Assembly: GCA_964638815.1 (NCBI GenBank)
Contig: CAZXBB010000404.1
Span: forward strand, 1-10,824
Direction: 5' to 3'
From: CAZXBB01 sp964638815
Lineage (GTDB): Bacteria > Planctomycetota > Phycisphaerae > Phycisphaerales > SM1A02
DNA length: 10,824 nt
Shown here: in pieces, positions 6,279-10,824 of the stretch
Layout of the letters: the number at the start of each line of letters is the position of its first letter
Position numbering within the stretch: the stretch's first letter is position 1
The notes under the pieces: model-generated
What the model was told of the DNA's origin: nothing
Databases searched by the model: none
Seen by the model: only the letters and a program-made list of their open reading frames with translations
Translations under genes and position numbers: made by a program

Positions 6279-6500
6279 ATGCTCGGGTGCATGAAGAGCT
6301 CGTACGGCCAGCCTCCGTTCTTCGTACCCGTCTTGTACGTCCGCGTGCTTGCGGCCACGGTTCTGGCCGTGCTGCTCTCGATGATCCTGATCGTCGTGCT
6401 GTGGGAGCCGATCGACAGGGTTGACATGATCGGCTCGGCGGTCTGTACACCCCTGGTGGCGTATCTCATTCACCTCTGGCTGGCGCCGGCCGCGGACTGA
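6279..6500 (+). CDS. Small two-helix membrane protein, function unknown
   Basis: A 73-residue protein with two clear hydrophobic segments, about 17-42 (VPVLYVRVLAATVLAVLLSM and on) and 51-69 (IGSAVCTPLVAYLIHLWLA), joined by a short acidic loop EPIDRVD. It matches no family I recognise. It is divergent from the exosortase gene across a 134-base spacer. Two starts are possible. ATG at 6279 has GGGAGG ten bases upstream. ATG at 6291 gives MKSSYGQPPFF (69 residues) without a good ribosome site. The overall composition, with hydrophobic residues clustered into helices rather than the Arg/Pro-rich content of shadow frames in this DNA, supports a real gene. A role beside the exosortase is suggested only by position. 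Confidence 0.65.
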   Translation: MLGCMKSSYGQPPFFVPVLYVRVLAATVLAVLLSMILIVVLWEPIDRVDMIGSAVCTPLVAYLIHLWLAPAAD

Positions 6501-6745
6501 AGCCGGGCCGCACCGCGGCCGTCGTCGGTGCCGCGACGAACACGGCGCGCCTCGCGACGTTCTCACCGACGCGCCGGCCTTCCCCTCCATCCCCAGGGAC
6601 TCCGGCGCGAACCGATAAGCCGCACGCGCCCCGCGTCCAGTCGATCGAGCCTGCACAGACGGCGTGCCTTCGGTCGCCGCGCGGGTCGAATCGTCACCAA
6701 CGACCAGGCGGGATCCGATTGGAGGCGTGGACGGCGAAGCGAGAG

Positions 6746-6791
6746 AAAAAAAAGAGAGGCCGGACCGTGGAGGGAAGACCGGTCCGACCTC
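6746..6791 (-). terminator. Strong intrinsic terminator facing the minus strand, no known gene upstream
   Basis: The arms 6756-6767 (GAGGCCGGACCG) and 6780-6791 (CGGTCCGACCTC) pair at 11 of 12 positions. On the minus strand the stem is followed two bases later by eight T (6753-6746). This is a textbook Rho-independent terminator for a transcript running right to left. The only gene to the right is lysC on the plus strand, so it must end an unseen minus-strand RNA or antisense transcript. On the plus strand it has no T-run. Confidence 0.65.
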
Positions 6792-6959
6792 GCCATTTCG
6801 GGCCGGCAGGTGTTCGGAATACCCGCCGACAACGAGCATGCCACGGAGGGAAGGGAAGGCGGGATGGCGGGTCGCCGACCCTGGGCGTTGGACGCCCCGC
6901 CCCCTTATCGGGCGGACTGTCGCGCATCTTCACTGGCAGGAACGAAAACGAGTGGCCGA

Positions 6960-6965
6960 TAGAAT
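6960..6965 (+). promoter_or_regulatory. Candidate -10 box placed for a leaderless lysC transcript
   Basis: TAGAAT matches the TATAAT consensus at five of six positions and ends nine bases before the lysC ATG. If used, transcription would begin at or within a few bases of the start codon, which would explain the missing Shine-Dalgarno. No good -35 box is seen 16-18 bases upstream. Confidence 0.3.
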
Positions 6966-6974
6966 CTTCCGGCC

Positions 6975-8357
6975 ATGTCGCTCGTCGTGCAGAAATACGG
7001 TGGAACGTCGCTCGCCGATGCGGACTGCATCCGCCGGTGCGCCGCCCGCGCAGTCGCTGCGCATCTTGACGGTCACGACGTCGTGGTCGTCGTTTCGGCG
7101 ATGGGGAGCCGGACGGACGAGCTGCTCGAGCTCGCCCGGAGGGTGAACGAGAAGCTGCCCCCGCGCGAGCTCGACCGGATCCTGGCTACAGGCGAGCACC
7201 TGTCAACATCGCTGATGGCGATGGCGATCGCGGAGCTCGGCGTGTCCGCGCTGAGCCGGTCGTTCGACGAGATCGGAATCGTAACGGACAGCGTGCACGG
7301 CAACGCCCGCATCCGGTCCATCGACCCGGAGCCGCTGCGGCGCGACCTGCGCGCCGGCCGGATCCCCGTCGTGCCCGGGTTCCTCGGGTGCAGCGAGACG
7401 GGGGAGCTGACGACATTCGGACGCGGCGGGTCGGACACCACGGCGGTCGCGGTCGCGGCGGCCCTCGGAATCGGCGACGGCGACCCGGAAGGCGGGGACG
7501 ACCCGAAAGGCGAGAGCCCCGGCGATCCGGGCGGCATCTGCGAGATCTACACGGACGTTGACGGGGTGTACACCGCCGACCCCAGGGTGGTCCCCGGCGC
7601 GCGGAAGCTCGAGCGTCTGACCTACGTCGAGATGGTCGAGCTGGCCTCGCTCGGGGCGGGCGTGCTCAACCCCCGCGCCGTCCTGTACGGCCGCCGATAC
7701 GGCGTGCCGATCCACGTGCGCTCGAGCCTCCGCGCCGAGCCGGGCACGATGATCGTGAAGGAGACGACGGCGATGGAACGCGTATCGGTGGTCGGCTGTG
7801 CGCTGACGTCGGACCTCGGGCGAATCACGATCCGCGGTCTGCCGAACCGGCCGGGTGTGGCGGGCGCGATCTTCGCGCCGGTCGAGCAGGCCGGGATCCT
7901 GGTCGATGACATCATGCAGCTCGAGGCCGGTGATTGCGTTGACGTCTCGTTCACGGTGGACGCTCCGCACCTGGCCGATCTGAAGGCGGCCGTGCAAACG
8001 GCGGTGAAGGCGATGGCGGAGAGCGGCGCCGCCGGCGGGGCGACCGGGGGAATCGCAGGAGCCACCATCGCCGTCGATGTCGGTCTCGCCAAGGTCTCGG
8101 CGGTCGGCATCGGCATGCGCACGCACACGGGCGTGGCCGCCGCGATGTTCAGGGCGCTGGGCGACGCGGGCATCAACATCGCGAACATCACGACGTCGGA
8201 GATCAAGATCTCGTGCCTCGTGCCGCAGGAGGACGGCGAGCGCGCGCTGCGCGTCGTGCACGACGCGTTCGGGCTCGCCCGGGGGGCGACACCCGCCGGC
8301 GCGGTGTCGCCACGCATCGATCTCACCGAGGTGAAGCTCCCCGCGCCGCGCGCGTGA
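6975..8357 (+). CDS. lysC: Aspartate kinase with two ACT domains
   Basis: A 460-residue enzyme that phosphorylates L-aspartate with ATP, the first step toward lysine, threonine, methionine and diaminopimelate. The kinase domain shows VQKYGGTSLAD (5-15), VVVVSAMGSRTDEL (37-50), ATGEHLSTSLMA (71-82), GFLGCSETGELTTFGRGGSD (135-154) with the nucleotide-site FGRGGSDTTA, YTDVDGVYTADPR (192-204) and SLGAGVLNPRA (225-235). Two ACT domains follow (about 283-345 and 373-435) with the effector-site NRPGVAGAIF and GMRTHTGVAAAMF...GINIANITTSEIKI, so feedback by lysine and/or threonine is expected. Odd features are a Gly/Asp/Pro-rich insert at about 166-187, where most homologues go straight from AALGA to CEIYTDVDG, a Gly/Ala-rich linker at 350-364, and a C-terminal tail. 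There is no Shine-Dalgarno before the ATG. It stands alone; no other lysine gene is present. Confidence 0.97.
   Translation: MSLVVQKYGGTSLADADCIRRCAARAVAAHLDGHDVVVVVSAMGSRTDELLELARRVNEKLPPRELDRILATGEHLSTSLMAMAIAELGVSALSRSFDEIGIVTDSVHGNARIRSIDPEPLRRDLRAGRIPVVPGFLGCSETGELTTFGRGGSDTTAVAVAAALGIGDGDPEGGDDPKGESPGDPGGICEIYTDVDGVYTADPRVVPGARKLERLTYVEMVELASLGAGVLNPRAVLYGRRYGVPIHVRSSLRAEPGTMIVKETTAMERVSVVGCALTSDLGRITIRGLPNRPGVAGAIFAPVEQAGILVDDIMQLEAGDCVDVSFTVDAPHLADLKAAVQTAVKAMAESGAAGGATGGIAGATIAVDVGLAKVSAVGIGMRTHTGVAAAMFRALGDAGINIANITTSEIKISCLVPQEDGERALRVVHDAFGLARGATPAGAVSPRIDLTEVKLPAPRA
7482..7535 (+). repeat. Imperfect 18-base tandem repeat inside lysC
   Basis: The insert encodes DPEGGD, DPKGES, PG, DPGG. 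Two copies beginning GACCCGGAAGGC (7482) and GACCCGAAAGGC (7500) are 18 bases apart, with a third decayed start GATCCGGGCGGC at 7524. Repeat slippage is the likely origin of the extra residues. Confidence 0.6.
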
Positions 8358-8376
8358 CGGATTTCACGAGGGCGAC

Positions 8377-8417
8377 GGCGCGAACGCGATGTTCATAGCG
8401 TGTGAGCGCCGGCGATT
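8377..8417 (+). terminator. Weak possible terminator after lysC
   Basis: GGCGC (8377) pairs with GCGCC (ending 8410) and an inner ACGC/GCGT pair continues the arm; the sequence then runs GGCGATTTTC. The stem has bulges and the T-run is only four long, so it may not act as a terminator. Confidence 0.25.
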
Positions 8418-8421
8418 TTCA

Positions 8422-8450
8422 TTGACGCAACGTGTCGCCGTGGGTAGCTT
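8422..8450 (+). promoter_or_regulatory. Candidate promoter of the dockerin-like secreted protein gene
   Basis: TTGACG (8422-8427), a 17-base spacer, then TAGCTT (8445-8450). The -35 box is close to consensus and the -10 box fair. Transcription would start near 8457 and leave a leader of about 110 bases that holds three inverted repeats before the ribosome site. Confidence 0.45.
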
Positions 8451-8492
8451 CCCGCTTGCGCCGGGGGGATGACTCCCTGCGCGATTCGCCTT

Positions 8493-8543
8493 GGTCAGCT
8501 GACCCGAGATCGAAACGATCGTCGGCGCGGCTTGGGCGCGCCG
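8493..8543 (+). promoter_or_regulatory. Structured leader: three successive inverted repeats before the secreted protein gene
   Basis: GGTCAGCTGACC (8493-8504) is a perfect 12-base palindrome. It abuts a nine-pair hairpin with one bulged G (8504-8525; core GATCG-AAA-CGATC). That overlaps a perfect seven-pair hairpin (8523-8543; CGGCGCG, seven-base loop, CGCGCCG). Neighbouring arms share bases, so the last two could be alternative folds. The ribosome site follows 12 bases later. Confidence 0.4.
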
Positions 8544-8555
8544 GGGATCCATAAA

Positions 8556-8561
8556 AAGGAG
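8556..8561 (+). promoter_or_regulatory. Shine-Dalgarno that selects a TTG start
   Basis: AAGGAG lies seven bases before the TTG at 8569. An ATG at 8563 is close to the site, but its frame stops after seven codons, so the TTG is the working start. Confidence 0.7.
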
Positions 8562-8568
8562 ATGGAAG

Positions 8569-10755
8569 TTGAGCACGCAACGTGACTTGAAGCGACGCGG
8601 CAGCGGGTTGTTGCCACTTGCTATCACGGCGCCGGCGATCGCGATCGCCGCGCTGGCGGCCGTTGCCCTCGCGGACGTCGGCCGCCCGCAACCGGCCGGG
8701 CCGTCGATCGACGCCGTCCTTCCGGACGGACCGATCGCGCGGATCCTCGAGCTGGGCGCGCCGGAGTTCCCGCAGTTCGGAAGGAGCCCGAAGTGGGAGA
8801 ACGGCCCCTATGACTGCGAAATCGACACCTGCTATTTCTCGAACGCCAACAGCACCGCGAACCCGTTCGTGCGGTGGGACGACTTCATCTGCACGCAGAC
8901 GGGGGACATCACCGAGTTCAGCTTCGTCGCCGGTGGCTGGCTCGTCGGACCGTGCGACCTCCTTTCGAACCTGGCGCGGGTGCGCGTCATCATCGCCGAG
9001 CGGCTGCCGGGCGGCGCGTGCGGCTGGTTCCCGGGCGTGACGCTGTGCGCGAACGACGTACCGGCCGCGAGTCTCGACATCGAGCCTTTGTGCGTGGACA
9101 TGTTCGGGATCCAGCAGTACCAGATCTCGGGCACCCTCCCCGTGCCCTGCCGGCAGACCGAGGGCATGCAGTACGCGATATCGATCCAGGCGATCGTGAG
9201 CGATCCCGCGGGTTGCTTCATGTGCTGGGGGGCGACGAGCCAGCCGCAGCTCGGCCTCGGCTACGGGATGAACCAGGCGACGGGCGCGACGTGCGATGGC
9301 CCGCAGGACACGGCGTTCACGCTGCTCACGGACCCCGACCCGTGCGCCGACTGTCCGTGTCCCGAGGACGTCAACCGCGACGGCACGGTTTCGTTCGCGG
9401 ACATCCTGCGCATCCTCGCCGCGTGGGGCGACTGCCCGGACGAGGATTCATGTCCGGATCCGCAGGTGTGCGGGGAGTTCGTGCCGTGTGCCGAGCCGGA
9501 CTGCTTCTGCTTCACGACCTTCACCGGCGACGGCGTCTGCTACCGGGACTTTTCGTGCGGAGCCCAGGATTGCCCGGACGGGAACTGCCCGCCCGGATTC
9601 GTGTGCGTCGTCGAAACCTGCTGCGACGTCAACAAGTGCGCGCCGATGATCAACTGCGACGAGGTGGGGGCCGCGCACAACGGCACGGGTCTGACCGCCA
9701 GCGGCGCGTTCATCGAAGCGCGTGTCGATCTCGGGGCGGTCGGCGGCGTCGCCGGTGAGCTCTCGCCTCCGGCCGGAATCGCCGTTCCGTCGAGCAGCCC
9801 CGGCCCGATGATCGGTACGGCCCGGTCGGCGGCCGCTGGAGACAACCTGGTGCTCAACGGCAGCTTCGAGGACAACGTGGGCGCCGGCTGCCAGTTCAAC
9901 CTCTCGAATGCGGCTTTCAACGCAGTCGTGGCGAACGCCAATGCATACGGCGCGGGGAACGAGCTGGACGTGATGGACGATCCGGGCAACTGCGGATTCG
10001 GGCTGGCGCCGATCGAAGGTACGACGAAGATCGGCGTGGCGGCCGCGACTATCGACCAGCTCGCAATGCGGCTCTCGGCTCCGGTCGTGGCGGGCGACGC
10101 GTACGTGGTCCGTCTCGTGGCCCACGCCGTGATCGAGCCCTTCAGCCCGGAGGTCGCCCCGATCGACATCGGCATCTCCGCCGATCCGAATGCGTTCGGC
10201 ACGCTGGTGTTCACGGGAACCCCGTCCACCACGATGTGGTCCACACTCACCGGCGAGTTCGTCGCGCCGGTCGGCGGCGGATGGCTCACCATCCGGCCGT
10301 TCGGAGGCGGTACGATCGACGGATGGACACACATCGACTCGGTCGGCCTCGCTTCCGGCAATCCGTGCCAGAACTGCCCGTGCCCGGAGGACGTCAACCG
10401 CGACGGCGTCGTGTCGTTCGCGGACATCCTGCGTGTGCTCGGCGCGTGGGGGCCGTGTCGGGTGTGCGATGACTGCGAGGACGGGACGACCGACTCGTGC
10501 GACATCGTTGACGGCGGTTTCGGATGCATCGACTGCATCACGCCCGCGGGCGACTGCGTGTGCGTGCAGGACGACCTCTGCGCGAATCTGCAGGCATGCC
10601 CGGGCGGGAACTGCCCGCCCGGCTTCTTCTGCTGCACGAACACGTGCTGCGGCGTGCCGCTCTGCTTCCCCGTGTGCACGGATCCGCTCTACGAGCCGGA
10701 GGCGGGCGAGGTCCCGAACGGCGGCGTGACCGGCAGCGGCGTGTACCGGCCGTAG
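8569..10755 (+). CDS. Secreted Cys-rich protein with two dockerin-like modules (planctomycete GC-type dockerin)
   Basis: A 728-residue exported protein of unknown role. Residues 1-35 form a signal peptide (basic RDLKRR, hydrophobic LLPLAITAPAIAIAALAAVA, cleavage after ALA). Domain 1 (36-257) is beta-rich with several Cys and a VRWDDFICTQTGDITEFSFV motif like those in other planctomycete surface proteins. A short dockerin-like calcium-binding module follows (259-289, DVNRDGTVSFADILRILAAW), then a Cys-rich segment (312-360, with DGNCPPGFVC and CC). Residues 424-596 look like a galactose-binding-type beta-sandwich beginning LVLNGSFEDN. A second dockerin-like module (600-630) and Cys-rich segment (661-703) end the protein, which lacks an exosortase or sortase tail. 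Each module is one calcium loop, not the paired form of cellulosomal dockerins. The modules may bind calcium and link surface proteins. TTG start with AAGGAG upstream; a strong terminator follows, so it is probably transcribed alone. Confidence 0.9.
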   Translation: MSTQRDLKRRGSGLLPLAITAPAIAIAALAAVALADVGRPQPAGPSIDAVLPDGPIARILELGAPEFPQFGRSPKWENGPYDCEIDTCYFSNANSTANPFVRWDDFICTQTGDITEFSFVAGGWLVGPCDLLSNLARVRVIIAERLPGGACGWFPGVTLCANDVPAASLDIEPLCVDMFGIQQYQISGTLPVPCRQTEGMQYAISIQAIVSDPAGCFMCWGATSQPQLGLGYGMNQATGATCDGPQDTAFTLLTDPDPCADCPCPEDVNRDGTVSFADILRILAAWGDCPDEDSCPDPQVCGEFVPCAEPDCFCFTTFTGDGVCYRDFSCGAQDCPDGNCPPGFVCVVETCCDVNKCAPMINCDEVGAAHNGTGLTASGAFIEARVDLGAVGGVAGELSPPAGIAVPSSSPGPMIGTARSAAAGDNLVLNGSFEDNVGAGCQFNLSNAAFNAVVANANAYGAGNELDVMDDPGNCGFGLAPIEGTTKIGVAAATIDQLAMRLSAPVVAGDAYVVRLVAHAVIEPFSPEVAPIDIGISADPNAFGTLVFTGTPSTTMWSTLTGEFVAPVGGGWLTIRPFGGGTIDGWTHIDSVGLASGNPCQNCPCPEDVNRDGVVSFADILRVLGAWGPCRVCDDCEDGTTDSCDIVDGGFGCIDCITPAGDCVCVQDDLCANLQACPGGNCPPGFFCCTNTCCGVPLCFPVCTDPLYEPEAGEVPNGGVTGSGVYRP
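9343..9435 (+). repeat. Dockerin-like module, copy 1 of an internal duplication
   Basis: Encodes residues 259-289. It matches 10366-10458 at an offset of 1023 bases. Identical runs of 21 bases (9364-9384) and 20 bases (9391-9410) occur in both copies. This similarity is higher than protein constraint alone requires and suggests a recent duplication or gene conversion. Confidence 0.85.
10366..10458 (+). repeat. Dockerin-like module, copy 2 of an internal duplication
   Basis: Encodes residues 600-630. The identical runs lie at 10387-10407 and 10414-10433. The duplication probably extends into the following Cys-rich segment, where GGGAACTGCCCGCCCGG is shared (9580 and 10606), offset by one further codon. 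Confidence 0.85.
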
Positions 10756-10784
10756 CTCCGGCGCGCGGGCACGGTTTGATCGAC

Positions 10785-10823
10785 GCGACCCCCGGCCGAC
10801 CGCGGCCGGGGGTCGCTTTGTTT
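10785..10823 (+). terminator. Strong intrinsic terminator after the secreted protein gene
   Basis: A perfect 14-pair GC-rich stem (10785-10798 with 10803-10816) and a four-base loop ACCG is followed by TTTGTTT. It lies 29 bases after the stop codon and ends the transcript at the window edge. Confidence 0.85.
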
Positions 10824-10824
10824 G

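Larger units (their letters stand above)
6501..6974. other. 474-base gene-free region with five strong inverted repeats
   Basis: No frame here looks like protein: all are Arg/Pro/Ser-rich shadows. Inverted repeats are packed into 6756-6915. They are 6756-6791 (11 of 12 pairs, 12-base loop), 6802-6830 (14 positions, two mismatches and one G-T), 6869-6881 (GGGTC-GCC-GACCC), 6883-6897 (GGGCGT-TGG-ACGCCC) and 6897-6915 (CCGCCC, seven-base loop, GGGCGG). Another perfect hairpin, GGCCGC-ACC-GCGGCC, lies at 6506-6520 just after the small membrane protein stop but has no T-run. The rest, 6521-6755, shows nothing I can name. I looked for tRNA, tmRNA, RNase P, SRP and lysine-riboswitch core motifs and did not find them. 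The stretch may be a structured leader of lysC (plus strand) or a small RNA gene (minus strand). Confidence 0.55.

Noticed and set aside
6690..6705. tRNA-like T-loop GGTCGAATC
   Set aside because: No acceptor stem, anticodon arm or D-arm can be built around it.
6528..6962. Plus-strand frame of 144 residues in the gene-free region, and overlapping minus-strand frames
   Set aside because: Extreme Arg content, no ribosome site, and they run through the strong terminator hairpin and A-tract; read as non-coding.
6756..6970. Lysine riboswitch upstream of lysC
   Set aside because: Hairpins are present in the right place, but I could not match the conserved lysine riboswitch core sequence, and the terminator points the other way.
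7203..8261. Long open frame antisense to lysC
   Set aside because: Arg/His/Asp-rich shadow of a gene with all aspartate kinase motifs.
9448..10679. Two long minus-strand frames opposite the secreted protein gene
   Set aside because: They show only low-complexity Arg, Pro and Ser-rich sequence, while the plus-strand frame has a signal peptide, repeated motifs, a ribosome site and a terminator.
10680..10755. Exosortase or sortase tail on the secreted protein
   Set aside because: The C-terminus ends in GVTGSGVYRP with no hydrophobic helix or Arg cluster after a motif.
1..10824. CRISPR array, insertion sequence, integrase or phage genes
   Set aside because: No regularly spaced repeats, transposase motifs or terminal inverted repeats were seen anywhere in the window.

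Overview
The window is GC-rich, almost fully coding bacterial DNA. It most resembles a Planctomycetota genome, probably of the Phycisphaerae type. The main clue is the last gene, which encodes a secreted, cysteine-rich protein with two short dockerin-like CPCPEDVNRDG...FADIL...AWG-C modules, a hallmark of secreted proteins in that group. GTG and TTG starts and GTGA/ATGA gene overlaps are common. The taxonomic placement is inference; there is no rRNA marker.

Left part (1-2729, minus strand): an operon read right to left. It encodes an exported helical protein with three CpxP/LTxxQ-like repeats, a polyprenol-phosphate-type family 2 glycosyltransferase, a small DUF2304-like membrane protein, and the start of a second, rhamnosyltransferase-like family 2 glycosyltransferase cut by the window edge. 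Divergent from it, on the plus strand (2981-4057), is rmlB, dTDP-glucose 4,6-dehydratase, which supplies the precursor for dTDP-rhamnose and related sugars. Together these look like part of a surface polysaccharide or glycan locus.

Middle part (4074-6500): a FixJ/NarL-type response regulator with no kinase beside it (minus strand), then an exosortase/archaeosortase-family protease overlapping a multi-pass membrane protein gene by four bases (minus strand). A divergent small two-helix membrane protein follows on the plus strand. Exosortases usually sit in exopolysaccharide loci, which fits the left part. No protein in the window ends in a recognisable exosortase sorting signal, so the substrates lie elsewhere. 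The 9-base sequence TTGGCAAAA occurs about 90-100 bases upstream of both the regulator and the exosortase genes.

Right part (6501-10824): a 474-base gene-free stretch carrying five strong inverted repeats and a textbook intrinsic terminator that faces the minus strand, where no gene is visible. Then come lysC (aspartate kinase, with an unusual Gly/Asp-rich insert and no Shine-Dalgarno sequence), a structured leader, and the large secreted dockerin-like protein, closed by a strong intrinsic terminator at the right edge.
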